DNA of 64,000 bases. Source: Pandoraea horticolens. Its GTDB lineage: Bacteria > Pseudomonadota > Gammaproteobacteria > Burkholderiales > Burkholderiaceae. Location of the stretch: NCBI RefSeq assembly GCF_902459555.1, contig NZ_CABPSM010000012.1, forward strand, positions 1 through 64,000, read 5' to 3'. The notes below the pieces were generated by a model that was not told where the DNA came from, ran no database searches, and was given only the letters and a program-made list of their open reading frames with translations. This document shows positions 34,573 through 46,276 of the stretch, one piece after another; position 1 is the first letter of the stretch, and every line of letters begins with the position of its first letter. The position numbers and the translations under genes are program-made.

Positions 34573-36348
34573 TTACTCGATGACGTGACGCCGCGCTTGC
34601 CGCGCGGCGTCGAGCTGACGCTCCGCCTGACTCAGGAGGGCCGAGACGTTGACTGGCTCGCCGGTCGGCACGCCATTCGCATCGAATGTCATCGCATTGT
34701 CTATTGCAATACCGAAGCTCGCCGTCAACGGCAGGACTTCGCCATTCGGCAAGGTCAATGCCGTGGCTTCGATGCGCCCGCGCAGCAGTTCGGCGAATTG
34801 CTGCGCGCGCGAGCCGTCGAGCACACGGGCGAGGATCACGAATGCATCTGCGCCCAATCGCCCGACTACGTCACCGGGCTGGGAGGTATTCAGGCAGATA
34901 GCGCCGACGCGGCACAGCACTTCGTCGCCCACGGCATGCCCCCAGGTCGCGTTGATCTGCGAAAAGTTGTCGACATCGAACTTGATCAACGCCACCCGCC
35001 CCGGCGACGGCAACGCACACAGTGCCCGTGCCTGACGTTCGAACGCCCGCCAGTTCATCAGCCGCGTCAGCGGATCGGTGTCGGTGCACATCTCCAGTTC
35101 GCCCGCCAGGCGCGTATGCTCGCGACGCAACTGCACCAACTCGATGGTGTTCTGCTTCAAGACGCGCAACGCATCGAACACGGCGCGCACCTGCGGGTGG
35201 CGCATCGGCATGCCTTCGCCAGGCAAAGACGCCTTGAGATCGCCTTGGGCAAGTGCATCGACAAAGCGTGTCGCCGCCTCGAACGGTTGCACCACGCCGC
35301 GACGGAAATCGCGTAACGCAAAGTAAATCAGAAGCACCAGCGTGACCTCGGCCAGCGCAATGAAGATGAGCCACCTGAGCGCACTTGAGCGGCGCGCCTC
35401 GACTTGCTGCGCGGCTAACTTCAGCATGCTGTCGCGAAAATCGGTGATCGCATGCATCGTCGGCACATAGTTGTGCGCAAACTCGGCCGTCGTAATCGAG
35501 GGCGGCCGAGGCTGACTGGTCAGCGTGCGCACGAGCGCCACATAATGCAACCCCGCCGCAAAATACTGCGCGTTCAGCCCTTTGAGCGTCTCGGGGCCGA
35601 GTTCCGGGGGCGTGACCATCCGCGAGACGATCATTTCGCGCAGTTGGTCGATGCGACCGAGCGTTCTCTCGATGGTGCGCTGATCCGCTTCGGTGAGGCT
35701 CTCGCCGGTGGTCAGCGTAGCGGTGAAGTCCGAGCCCAGTTGGCCGGCATATTCACGCAAATCCGCTGCCAGACGAGCAAGGATGATGTAGTTCAGTGCA
35801 CCGGGCGCGCCTCGCGAAATCACGTCGATACGCGACGATGCCACGGGGCTGAAGTCCGCGATGACTCGCATCATGCGGTCGACGGCGTCGCGCACGGCCG
35901 CGTCGCTGCGCATTTCGCGCGGGCGCTGTACCAACAGATCGACGTTGGCACTGGCTGCGGCGAGATCAAGGCGGGCGCGCTCGACGGCGTGCAAACCGCC
36001 GGCACATCGATCGCACGCGTCAACGGAGAGCGCGGAAAGCAACTCTTGCAGACGCGCGTTGGTCGCCTCGCGCGCATTGCGCAGCGCGATGACGGATTCG
36101 TTCGGCAACGGAAGATCGGCGCCCAGCACGGCATTGGCCGGGCCGCGCTCGGCAGACGCTTTCTCCATCGCCTGCAACGTGGCACGCAGCGCATCAAGCG
36201 CGACTGAGGCATCAGCGGCGCTCCGGTAACTTCCCCAGGCCCAGATGAGCAGGCTACTGCATAGAATGACGACGACCGAGACGACGGAGAGGTTCTGCAA
36301 CTGCAGGCGGCCGTTGAGCGAGATGGCCAAAAGTAACTTGTGCTTCAT
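34573..36348 (-). CDS. Membrane sensor with degenerate GGDEF domain
   Basis: A 591-residue inner-membrane protein: a membrane helix at about 20-40, a periplasmic helical sensor domain (about 45-325), a second helix at about 330-350 (LIFIALAEVTLVLLIYFAL), a HAMP-like linker, a coiled segment, and a GGDEF domain (about 425-590). The GGDEF signature reads RLGADAF in place of R-x-GGDEF, and the metal-site motif is IKFDVDNFSQIN. The altered signature makes diguanylate cyclase activity unlikely; the protein may act as a GTP or c-di-GMP sensor or scaffold. Start 36348 (MKHKLLL) gives a normal N-in topology. It ends 7 bases from the convergent CoA-transferase. Confidence 0.82.
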   Translation of the reverse strand: MKHKLLLAISLNGRLQLQNLSVVSVVVILCSSLLIWAWGSYRSAADASVALDALRATLQAMEKASAERGPANAVLGADLPLPNESVIALRNAREATNARLQELLSALSVDACDRCAGGLHAVERARLDLAAASANVDLLVQRPREMRSDAAVRDAVDRMMRVIADFSPVASSRIDVISRGAPGALNYIILARLAADLREYAGQLGSDFTATLTTGESLTEADQRTIERTLGRIDQLREMIVSRMVTPPELGPETLKGLNAQYFAAGLHYVALVRTLTSQPRPPSITTAEFAHNYVPTMHAITDFRDSMLKLAAQQVEARRSSALRWLIFIALAEVTLVLLIYFALRDFRRGVVQPFEAATRFVDALAQGDLKASLPGEGMPMRHPQVRAVFDALRVLKQNTIELVQLRREHTRLAGELEMCTDTDPLTRLMNWRAFERQARALCALPSPGRVALIKFDVDNFSQINATWGHAVGDEVLCRVGAICLNTSQPGDVVGRLGADAFVILARVLDGSRAQQFAELLRGRIEATALTLPNGEVLPLTASFGIAIDNAMTFDANGVPTGEPVNVSALLSQAERQLDAARQARRHVIE

Positions 36349-36472
36349 TGACAATGGCACCGTCGGCCACACGGTACAGGCTCCTACTGCGACCGCGACG
36401 GATGCCACCGTAATGGCAGCACACCGCAGCGCACCACGGACACGTTGTGCCTGGCACAAGGCACACACGCTT

Positions 36473-36519
36473 TGGCTTCGCTTTGGCACGGACAGACCGT
36501 CCGGGCCAAAGCGAAGCCA
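36473..36519. repeat. Long hairpin between fadH and the GGDEF gene
   Basis: TGGCTTCGCTTTGG (36473-36486) and CCAAAGCGAAGCCA (36506-36519) are perfect 14-bp complements. The 19-base loop contains a further GGAC/GTCC pair. No T-run follows on either strand. It lies in the 213-base gap after fadH and before the GGDEF gene on the same strand. It may be a terminator of an unusual kind, a regulatory RNA structure or a REP-like element. Confidence 0.6.
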
Positions 36520-36561
36520 TTGTCGCACACCGGCTTCCCCTCCCGGACGTCGCCCACGGGC

Positions 36562-38748
<2,187 letters not shown>

Positions 38749-38771
38749 TTAGAGTCCCTAGACTACCGGTC

Positions 38772-39341
38772 ATGCCGCTCGCCCATGCTTTGATGACCTC
38801 GCTGCTGGAGAAAGCCTCCTCGGGGTATGACCTTGCCCGCCGCTTCGACAAATCGATCGGCTTCTTCTGGCACGCCACGCATCAACAGATCTACCGTGAG
38901 CTGGCGCGTATGGAGGCGGCCGGCTGGATCGACTCCATGGCTGCCCCCGATGGAGGTCGCACCCGCAAACGTGTTTATCGCGTGCTCGATGCCGGCCGCG
39001 ACGAACTGCTCGCCTGGGCGGCCACCCCAACGGCCCCCTCCGATCTTCGCGACGACCTCATGGTCCGGCTGCGCGCAGACGCCGCCATTGGGCCACTCGG
39101 CCTGCAACCCGAATTGCGGCGCCGGGTAGCGCTTCACGCGCAAAAGCTCGCGGCCTACCGGGCCATCGAGGCCCGCGACTTTCCGCAGAGCGAAACGCCC
39201 ACGCGCGACGCTGCGCTGCAACGGCACATCCTCCTGCTGGGTGTGCGCTATGAACAGGGGTGGCTGGACTGGACAAGAGACGCACTGGCCCTGCTGGAAC
39301 ACTGGGACGGCACAGCTGCCGGAGACAGCATCCCGGCCTGA
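38772..39341 (+). CDS. PadR-family transcriptional regulator
   Basis: A 189-residue regulator. The N-terminal winged helix (about 5-80) reads LMTSLLEKASSGYDLARRFD ... FFWHATHQQIYRELARMEAAG, the PadR signature. The C-terminal helical half (about 90-180) is of the subfamily-2 (Vir_act_alpha_C) type and mediates dimerisation. ATG 38772 lies right after the second palindrome. It is divergent from fadH, which it presumably represses together with itself until an acyl or aromatic ligand binds. Confidence 0.9.
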   Translation: MPLAHALMTSLLEKASSGYDLARRFDKSIGFFWHATHQQIYRELARMEAAGWIDSMAAPDGGRTRKRVYRVLDAGRDELLAWAATPTAPSDLRDDLMVRLRADAAIGPLGLQPELRRRVALHAQKLAAYRAIEARDFPQSETPTRDAALQRHILLLGVRYEQGWLDWTRDALALLEHWDGTAAGDSIPA

Positions 39342-39476
39342 AACGCCGTCTGACGGCCCGACGATCATTTCGTCCCATTTTTTGTCAACGGACGAGGCAT
39401 GTGGCGCGTTTAACGAAAGAATCGGCGTACGGCTTACCGGCATGCGTCACCGTTTTTCGCCCCACCCTAGGCATTC

Positions 39477-40508
39477 ATGGTGTTTTCTTCCAAGCTCTCC
39501 CGGCTTTCCTGGCTGACCGGCCGTGTTCGCACCCTTGCAACGCTGTCCGCTCTGGTCGCCGGTGTCCTGCCGTTTTCCACCGCCCATGCGAGCACTGTGA
39601 TCGTGCTCGATTCCGGCGCCGCCCAGCTTTCGCTCATCGACCAGGCAACGCATAAGGTCGTTGGCACGATGCCGACGGGCAAAGAGCCGCATCACCTGAT
39701 GATTACGCCCGACAAGCGCTCGCTGATCGTGGCGAATTCGGTGTCGAACAGTCTGATGCTCCTCGATCCGAACACCGGCAAGCTGCAACGCCAGATCGCC
39801 GACATTGAGGACCCCTACCAACTCGGCTTCTCGCCCGATCGCAAATGGTTCGTGACGGCGGCGCTGCGTCTGGACCGGGTCGACGTCTATCGTTACGATG
39901 GTGAAAACGTTGTGGTCGCCAAGCGTATTCCGCTGGCCAAAACACCCAGCCACATGACGTTCTCGTCCGACAGCAAGACAGTATTCGTCACGCTTCAGGA
40001 TTCAGGCGAACTGGCGGCCATCGACCTCGCAACGCAAACGATCAAATGGCGCATGCCGGTCGGCAAAACCCCCGCAGGTCTGTGGATGACGCCGGGCGAC
40101 AAGTACCTGCTGGTTGGCATGACCGGCGAAGACGACGTTGCCGTGGTCGACTGGCGCGCGCAGAAGGTCATCAAGCGTATCCAGACGGGCCGCGGCGCAC
40201 ACAATTTCCGTTCGCTCTCCGATGGCCGTCACATTGCGGTGAGCAACCGTGTCGAGAGCACGATCAGCATTCTGGATTACGAGTCGCTCACGAAGGTTGC
40301 CGACATCACTGGTCTGATGCCGGGGCCGGATGACATGGAATTGTCTGCCGACAAGCGCTATCTTTGGGTGACGTTCCGGTTTGCACGCCACGTTGGCGTG
40401 ATCGACCTGACGACGCGTCAACTGGTCGACCGCATCGCCGTCAACCGGTCGCCGCACGGCATCTTCTTTGCCGACCGTGCCCCCGTACTCTCGCCGAATC
40501 CGGACTGA
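39477..40508 (+). CDS. Exported YncE-like beta-propeller protein
   Basis: A 343-residue protein with a signal peptide (about 1-38, ending in STAHA) and six or seven beta-propeller blades of the YncE/surface-layer type: each repeats a V-x-x-G-x-x-P-x-x-L/M ... D/N-x-x-x-x-V-x-V-D pattern. No enzyme site is evident; such proteins bind DNA, metals or partners in the periplasm. It starts its transcription unit, and the next gene follows after 12 bases, so it probably works with the fatty-acid-hydroxylase-like enzyme. Confidence 0.83.
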   Translation: MVFSSKLSRLSWLTGRVRTLATLSALVAGVLPFSTAHASTVIVLDSGAAQLSLIDQATHKVVGTMPTGKEPHHLMITPDKRSLIVANSVSNSLMLLDPNTGKLQRQIADIEDPYQLGFSPDRKWFVTAALRLDRVDVYRYDGENVVVAKRIPLAKTPSHMTFSSDSKTVFVTLQDSGELAAIDLATQTIKWRMPVGKTPAGLWMTPGDKYLLVGMTGEDDVAVVDWRAQKVIKRIQTGRGAHNFRSLSDGRHIAVSNRVESTISILDYESLTKVADITGLMPGPDDMELSADKRYLWVTFRFARHVGVIDLTTRQLVDRIAVNRSPHGIFFADRAPVLSPNPD

Positions 40509-40520
40509 CAAGGCAGCCAG

Positions 40521-41513
40521 ATGATTCAGGAAGCCCTCAACTTCGTCGACAGCGGTATCTCCGCCGTACAAACGCTCATCTACGTGGATGTGGTGCAGCC
40601 GCTGCTGTTCCATTTCAATCTGATGGGTTATGACGACGACATCTATGACGCCCTGTACTGGGTGCTCATCGGTGTCGTGCAGATTAGCGTGACGTACGCG
40701 CTGCTGCGCCCGCTCGAGGCGCTGCGCCCAATCGAACGGTGGCAGGACCGCCGTCAGGTTCGCGCCGACGTGATCTACACCTGGATCGCCAAGCTTGGCA
40801 TCCTGAATCTGCTGTTCTTCGTGGTATTGCAACCGGTCTTCAATACGTTGCAGAGTCAGATGGTGATTCACGGTCTGCCGAGCATCGATCTCGACGGGCT
40901 GTACCCGGGCGTGACGGATCAGCCGCTGGTGTCGTTCCTGATGTATTTGATCGTGCTCGACTTCGCCGGCTACTGGTATCACCGCTGGCAGCACCGCTTC
41001 GGCGTGTGGTGGGAATTGCACGCGGTGCATCACAGCCAGCAGCAGATGTCGCTGTGGTGCGATGACCGCAACCACTTCCTCGACAACATCATGCAGGCCG
41101 GGTTCTTCGCCGCAATTGCGCTCTTCATCGGCGTACAGCCCGCGCAGTATGTCGTGCTCGTGGCAGTGAGCAACTTCCTGCAAAGCGTGCAGCACGTCAA
41201 CGCCCGCTTGCCGTTCGGCCCGGTGCTCGAACGCCTGATCGTGAGCCCGAACTTCCACCGTCGCCATCACGCGATCGGCTACGGACACGAAGGCACCCGT
41301 TACGGCTGCAACTTCGGTGTGCTGGTCCCATGGTGGGACATCCTGTTCCGCACTGCGTCGTGGGAACGTGCCGTGGAGCCGACCGGCATTCGCGACCAGC
41401 TCCCAGCGCCGCAAGGCAGTTCGCGCCGGTATGGCCAGGGCATCGTCGCACAACAGGTGCGCGCATTCGGGCGCATCGCCCGCCGTCTCGCGCCTCGACG
41501 TCCGGCGATTTGA
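40521..41513 (+). CDS. Sterol desaturase/fatty acid hydroxylase-family membrane enzyme
   Basis: A 330-residue di-iron membrane enzyme with about four membrane helices in the first 180 residues. The eight-histidine pattern is present: HRWQH, HAVHH and HRRHH, with additional His in between. Family members hydroxylate or desaturate sterols, carotenoids or lipid acyl chains. It follows the beta-propeller gene by 12 bases. Its lipid substrate is unknown; bacterial relatives modify hopanoids, ornithine lipids or lipid A. Confidence 0.87.
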   Translation: MIQEALNFVDSGISAVQTLIYVDVVQPLLFHFNLMGYDDDIYDALYWVLIGVVQISVTYALLRPLEALRPIERWQDRRQVRADVIYTWIAKLGILNLLFFVVLQPVFNTLQSQMVIHGLPSIDLDGLYPGVTDQPLVSFLMYLIVLDFAGYWYHRWQHRFGVWWELHAVHHSQQQMSLWCDDRNHFLDNIMQAGFFAAIALFIGVQPAQYVVLVAVSNFLQSVQHVNARLPFGPVLERLIVSPNFHRRHHAIGYGHEGTRYGCNFGVLVPWWDILFRTASWERAVEPTGIRDQLPAPQGSSRRYGQGIVAQQVRAFGRIARRLAPRRPAI

Positions 41514-41922
41514 CCCCGGCCGAACCGTGCCGCTCGGCCCTATCCTGCACGCTCGGGCCACACAATGTAACAGGGGGGACGTCCGTCGCCCCCTCTACCC
41601 GCCTAGCCCCTTCCAGTCAGTACCTTCTCCTTCGGTTTTCCGTGTCGCGGCAAGCCTCTACGTGCGTCTGCTCCACGTCTACACGCCCAAAAACAGGCAG
41701 CACGCCATAGCTTCCCGCCCCGCCTATACAACGCACGTTTGGCTACGCACCATTGAACTCGCCCGAGTGGCGAGAATGATTCGAAGTCCTGGGGGCCGGT
41801 CTGCTGGTATTCTTCGGCGCTGAACTTGAAAAAAATCGGGGGTCGGCCGAGGCAGCATGGACGATGCCCCTTCGCCCTTCGCCCTGCGCATGGCAACGCA
41901 CGGCGTCTGAATTCTGCGGATC
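41514..41922. other. Intergenic region without a gene
   Basis: About 410 bases. A short hairpin (CTCGCC/GGCGAG near 41757-41775) and pyrimidine-rich stretches are visible, but I see no start codon with good coding signal, no clear terminator with a T-run and no RNA gene. It probably holds the promoter of the DUF4105 operon. Confidence 0.5.
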
Positions 41923-42996
41923 ATGGAGCAACTGCAATCTCACGCCGGCGACGCGCTCGCCGGCCCTCACTTCGCGTGGTACGTCTATGCGCTGCGCGCG
42001 CTTCTCGCCGTCGTCGTGCTGGGAGCGTGCGCCTGGGGGGCCATGGCCCTCGCCTACCGCTGCCCTGGCCCGGCGCTTGTCCGGTATCTCGTCATCGCCC
42101 TGTGGGCCGTACTCGGCGTCGCGGCGATCGTCGCCTTGCTGCGTGTGCATGCGGGCGTCCCGCTCAGGGGGTGGCCGCTTGGTTTTCTTATCGCGATGAT
42201 CCTGCTGCTCGGCTGGTGGCAGTCGATCAAGCCGTCCAACGAACGCGACTGGGCGGCCGACGTCGCCCAACTACTCGACGCACAGCAGGACGGCTCGCGC
42301 ATCACGCTGCACAACGTGCGCAATTTCGAATGGCGCACCGAGACCGACTTCACCCCCCGCTGGGAGGCGCGCGAATACGATCTCGACAAGCTCGTGAGTG
42401 CCGATCTCGTGTTGTCCTACTGGATGGGCCCCGCGATCGCCCACACGCTGGTGTCGTTCGGTTTTTCGGACGGCAAGCGCGTTGTGTTCTCCATCGAGAT
42501 TCGCAAGAAGCGAGGCCAGAAGTTCTCGGCGGTTGGCGGCTTCTTCAAGGATTTCGAGGCCACACTGGTCGCCGCCGACGAGCGCGACATTCTGCGTGTG
42601 CGTAGCAACGTGCGCGGCGAAACGGTCTATCTGTATCGCCTGAATATCCCGGCCAAACAGTTGCGCGAGGTATTTCTCGGTTATCTGAAACGGGCGCGCG
42701 AGCTGCGCCGCGAACCGGCCTGGTACAACACGCTCACGAGCAATTGCACGACCATCGTGTTCGAACTGGCACGCATCATCTCGCCGGGGCTGCCCCTCGA
42801 CTACCGCCTGCTGCTGTCCGGCTATTTCGCCGAATACGCCTACGATCAGGGCGGCCTCACGCCGGGCTTCACCTATGCGCAACTGTATGAACGTGGCAAT
42901 TTCGTCGCCCGTGCGCTGGCCGCCGGCGACTCGCCCGACTTCTCGACATTGATCCGCCAAGGCGTGCCCGGCGACGATCCGAAGGTGACGCCATGA
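41923..42996 (+). CDS. DUF4105 (Lnb N-terminal-type) membrane protein
   Basis: A 357-residue protein with three N-terminal membrane helices (about 20-110) followed by a periplasmic DUF4105 domain. The domain has the WYNTLTSNCTT motif with a conserved Cys, typical of this cysteine-peptidase-like (NlpC-related) group, and RNFEWRTETDFTPRWEAREYD near its start. The function of the family in proteobacteria is unclear; a protease or acyltransferase of the envelope is likely from the fold. It overlaps the next gene as ATGA, so the two are coupled. Confidence 0.83.
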   Translation: MEQLQSHAGDALAGPHFAWYVYALRALLAVVVLGACAWGAMALAYRCPGPALVRYLVIALWAVLGVAAIVALLRVHAGVPLRGWPLGFLIAMILLLGWWQSIKPSNERDWAADVAQLLDAQQDGSRITLHNVRNFEWRTETDFTPRWEAREYDLDKLVSADLVLSYWMGPAIAHTLVSFGFSDGKRVVFSIEIRKKRGQKFSAVGGFFKDFEATLVAADERDILRVRSNVRGETVYLYRLNIPAKQLREVFLGYLKRARELRREPAWYNTLTSNCTTIVFELARIISPGLPLDYRLLLSGYFAEYAYDQGGLTPGFTYAQLYERGNFVARALAAGDSPDFSTLIRQGVPGDDPKVTP

Positions 42997-45188
42997 CCCG
43001 CCCGGCAATGTGTGTGTTTGCGCAAGGCTCGTGGCAACGCCGAATCCGGCAAGCGGTAATGCTCGCCGCCGCCGCATGCCTGACGGGCCTGTCGGGCTGT
43101 GCGATGGTCGAAGTCCGTTCGCTTGGCCCGGAACAGTACATCGCCATGAAGCGCGGCGATATTCTGTCCACGGGCAAGCTCAGCACATCGACCGACGATG
43201 TGATTCGTGTCGCGGGCCTCGATGAAACGATCTGCGCCAAACCGTCGCTCGACTGTATCGACGCGCTGGGCCATGCCAAGGAAATCGACGTCGACCGGCG
43301 TCTGGCAGCCATGGCCGAGATGTCGATGCAACTCGCCATTGCGCAAACGCCCACCGGCGAAAAACAGTGGAACGACGCCCAGTTCGATCTCTGGCTGCGC
43401 ACGGCCCGCTACGCGTATGCCTACCTCTTTTATGGGGACCAGCCGTCGAGCGAGCGAGCCTTCGAGGACCGTCAGACGCAGGTACGCGACTACTACAACT
43501 ACGCGGTACAGACGTTCTCCGTCGCCCTCTTCCGCCGCGTGCAGCAAACGGGCAGGGATCAAGTCGCCGGATGGACACTGCCGGTCGACGTCAGCAGCGT
43601 GCGCTTCGCCAACGAGCGAATCCGGCCTCGCGAGGTCTTGCCTGCATCCACCCTTTCGTTCGCGGGCCTGCGTAGCCCGTATCGGCGTGACGGCTTCGGT
43701 GCAGAACTGGTCGCGGTGCTCGACGACAAATCGGCCGCGGACGCCCTGTCTTCCGTCGGCCGCACCCCGGCACCGCGTGGCGACGCGTCGACCGGCCACG
43801 ATAACGACAACGTCTATTCGCCTTCCGACGAGCAAAGCAGCGGCGCCCGCAACCAGCGCGAAAGCCGCGCATCGCATAACTTTCGCCGTGCCATCGATCC
43901 CAATGCGGGGCCGGTGTTCAGTGAAATGCCCTCGCCGTCGCTCACGCTGCTGCTGCGCTTCGACGGCACCTCGCTCGACGAAGTCCTGACCACGCATATC
44001 GCCACGCTCGTCGTCTATGACCCATACCGGCAGTCGTCTGTCGAGTTGAACGCTCAGACGGTGCCACTCGCGGGCAACTTCACCGCTGGGTATGGGCTGT
44101 GGCTGGCGCGCTCCGGATTTGCAAAGCAATCGTTACTCACGTTGTTCGGCCGCGAGCGGGGGATTGTGCGTCCGCATATCTACCTGATGCAGCCGTTCGA
44201 TCCGGGACGCCGTGTCATTCTGATGCTGCACGGGCTTGCAAGCAGTCCGGAGGCCTGGGTGAATCTGGCTAACGAGATTCAGGGTGATGCCACGCTGCGC
44301 GAGCACTTTCAGATCTGGCAGGTGTACTACCCGACGAACTCGCCGATTCTCGTGAATGCGATGGCAATCCGTAACGCCTTCCAAGCCACGCTGAAGCACT
44401 TCGACCCGGACGGCCAGTCTGCCGCGTCGCACGATGCCGTGGTCATTGGTCACAGCATGGGCGGCGTGATCGCCCGGTTGATGGTGTCGAGCGCCGACGA
44501 CGAGCTGTGGTCGACCTTCCAGAGCGATTACCACCTCGACGAAGATCAGATCGAACGCGCCCGAAACCGGCTCGATCCGCTGTTCCAGTTCAAACCCGTG
44601 CCGCAATTCGAGCGCGCCATTTTCATCGCCGCGCCGCATCGTGGCACGCCCTTCGCGCGCAACCGGCTGGGCCGCTGGATTTCCAACCTCATCAAGCTGC
44701 CTGTCACGCTGCTCTCGGGCCTCGACGACGTGCTGCACTTCGCGACCGGTTCCGAGGACAGCCCGTCCGAGGGCAAAACACGTTATGTGCCGAATAGCGT
44801 CGATCAGTTGCGGGATAACGATCCGTATGTGGTCGCGGCTGCCGGGCTGAAGATATCGCCGTCAGTGCAATATCACTCGATCATTGCGCGACGTAACCCC
44901 AAAGGGCCGCTGGACGAATCGAGCGACGGCGTGGTGCCCTATACGAGCGCCCATCTGGCCGGCGCGCAATCGGAACGCGTGATCGTCTCGGGCCATAGCG
45001 TGCAGGAAACGCCGCAAGCGATTCTCGAGATCCGGCGCATCCTGCATGAGGACATCGACGAACTTTATCCGATCAAACTGCCTGGCCGTGCGGGACCGTT
45101 TCAGGCCATTGCCCCGTCACCCCTGGCTATTCCGGCCAAACCGGGGACACCGCAAAAGCCCACGGCCGGGCGCTCGACACCGCGCTGA
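42993..45188 (+). CDS. Lipoprotein alpha/beta hydrolase
   Basis: A 731-residue envelope protein. The start ATG overlaps the previous stop. A signal peptide ends in the lipobox LSGC (Cys about residue 37). Residues 40-390 are a domain of unknown type, followed by a lipase-like alpha/beta hydrolase: MLHGLASSPEAW (oxyanion), GHSMGG (nucleophile Ser) and a late His in VSGHSVQETP. A basic Pro-rich tail closes it. Probably an outer-membrane-facing lipase or esterase working with the DUF4105 protein. The serine hydrolase motifs are intact. Confidence 0.83.
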   Translation: MTRPAMCVFAQGSWQRRIRQAVMLAAAACLTGLSGCAMVEVRSLGPEQYIAMKRGDILSTGKLSTSTDDVIRVAGLDETICAKPSLDCIDALGHAKEIDVDRRLAAMAEMSMQLAIAQTPTGEKQWNDAQFDLWLRTARYAYAYLFYGDQPSSERAFEDRQTQVRDYYNYAVQTFSVALFRRVQQTGRDQVAGWTLPVDVSSVRFANERIRPREVLPASTLSFAGLRSPYRRDGFGAELVAVLDDKSAADALSSVGRTPAPRGDASTGHDNDNVYSPSDEQSSGARNQRESRASHNFRRAIDPNAGPVFSEMPSPSLTLLLRFDGTSLDEVLTTHIATLVVYDPYRQSSVELNAQTVPLAGNFTAGYGLWLARSGFAKQSLLTLFGRERGIVRPHIYLMQPFDPGRRVILMLHGLASSPEAWVNLANEIQGDATLREHFQIWQVYYPTNSPILVNAMAIRNAFQATLKHFDPDGQSAASHDAVVIGHSMGGVIARLMVSSADDELWSTFQSDYHLDEDQIERARNRLDPLFQFKPVPQFERAIFIAAPHRGTPFARNRLGRWISNLIKLPVTLLSGLDDVLHFATGSEDSPSEGKTRYVPNSVDQLRDNDPYVVAAAGLKISPSVQYHSIIARRNPKGPLDESSDGVVPYTSAHLAGAQSERVIVSGHSVQETPQAILEIRRILHEDIDELYPIKLPGRAGPFQAIAPSPLAIPAKPGTPQKPTAGRSTPR

Positions 45189-45366
45189 CTGCTCTCTCCT
45201 CGCTCAGTGCTCAGCCGAAAAAAGCAACCGACGAACGAGCATTGCGAGACTGAGCGTTAACGCGCAAGCTGCTGCGGACGATTGACTACCGTACCGTGCC
45301 CCGTGACCGCGACGGCTCCATTAATGATAGATTTCAAGACTTCGAAATATCTCCGATGTAGCTCCC

Positions 45367-46236
45367 ATGATGCTGACCGGCCCCGAATTCGCGCTCGTGC
45401 TGGAAAGTGCCGAGGCCCGGCATTTGGCACGGCAAGTGGCAACTTACCGAAGCCTCACGAACCATGAAGATGTTCGTTCGTTCGAGATTTGCGGGGGTAT
45501 TGCCGCGTTCACTGAGAACGTCTTTGGAAGAAAGCTCAATCACGTCACAGGGCTCGGAATGGGTGCCGCCGTGAGCGCAGAGGCCATTGAACAGCTTGAG
45601 GCGGCTTACACCGCGCGAGCACTGGACGTCGAGATCGATCTTTGCCCGCACGCAGATGCCACCGCCCTCGCCGTTTTGTCGGAGCGGGGATATGCAGTCA
45701 ATGCGTTCAGCAACACCTACGCGCGGACGCTCCTGGATGAAGACCTGGAAACACCTCCCCCTGATGGCATTGAAATCGTGACCGATCGATGCACCGTCGA
45801 AGACCTGTTCGTATCACATTCCATGGCAGGGTTCGAAGTGCAGGCAGTACGTCGAGCACCAGTTCTGCTCGAAGCGCTGGCGAAAATCGCCGTTGCGCGA
45901 GCCGACACGATGCTCTTCGCAGCAAAGCTGGGTGGGCGTGTCGCGGGTACGGCGGGCATGAGCCTCATTGAAAGTCCTGCGGGGAAAATCGCGCACCTCT
46001 ACATTGCCAGCACGCACCCATCCTCTCGCGGTCGGGGTGTTCAGCTCGCACTGATCCGCTCGAGATTGGCTGCGGCACAAAAGGCGGGCTGCACCATCGC
46101 GAGCATCACCGCTCGGCCTCGGAACGTTAGCGGCCGTAACACCGAGCGGGCCGGGTTTAGCCTTGCATATACAAAGGCAACGTTTGTCAAACGGTGCCCC
46201 CCGCCGTCCGCGATACGTAACGCCGATGCAAGATGA
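45367..46236 (+). CDS. GNAT-family N-acetyltransferase
   Basis: A 289-residue protein with a GNAT acetyltransferase domain in the second half (about 140-270): LGGRVAGTAGMSLIESPAGK, then the acetyl-CoA loop HPSSRGRGVQLALI (canonical R/Q-x-x-G-x-G/A). The N-terminal half is a separate, diverged domain, as in two-lobe GNATs of this size. Substrate unknown. Two adjacent ATGs stand at 45367 and 45370 without a strong ribosome-binding site. It stands alone. Confidence 0.83.
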   Translation: MMLTGPEFALVLESAEARHLARQVATYRSLTNHEDVRSFEICGGIAAFTENVFGRKLNHVTGLGMGAAVSAEAIEQLEAAYTARALDVEIDLCPHADATALAVLSERGYAVNAFSNTYARTLLDEDLETPPPDGIEIVTDRCTVEDLFVSHSMAGFEVQAVRRAPVLLEALAKIAVARADTMLFAAKLGGRVAGTAGMSLIESPAGKIAHLYIASTHPSSRGRGVQLALIRSRLAAAQKAGCTIASITARPRNVSGRNTERAGFSLAYTKATFVKRCPPPSAIRNADAR

Positions 46237-46276
46237 TTCGTTACGCTGGGCATGACGTTCAACGACGACCGCCGGT

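Noticed and set aside
41514-41922. Possible small RNA or small gene in the gap
   Set aside because: Only a weak hairpin is seen, without promoter-terminator pairing or coding signal.
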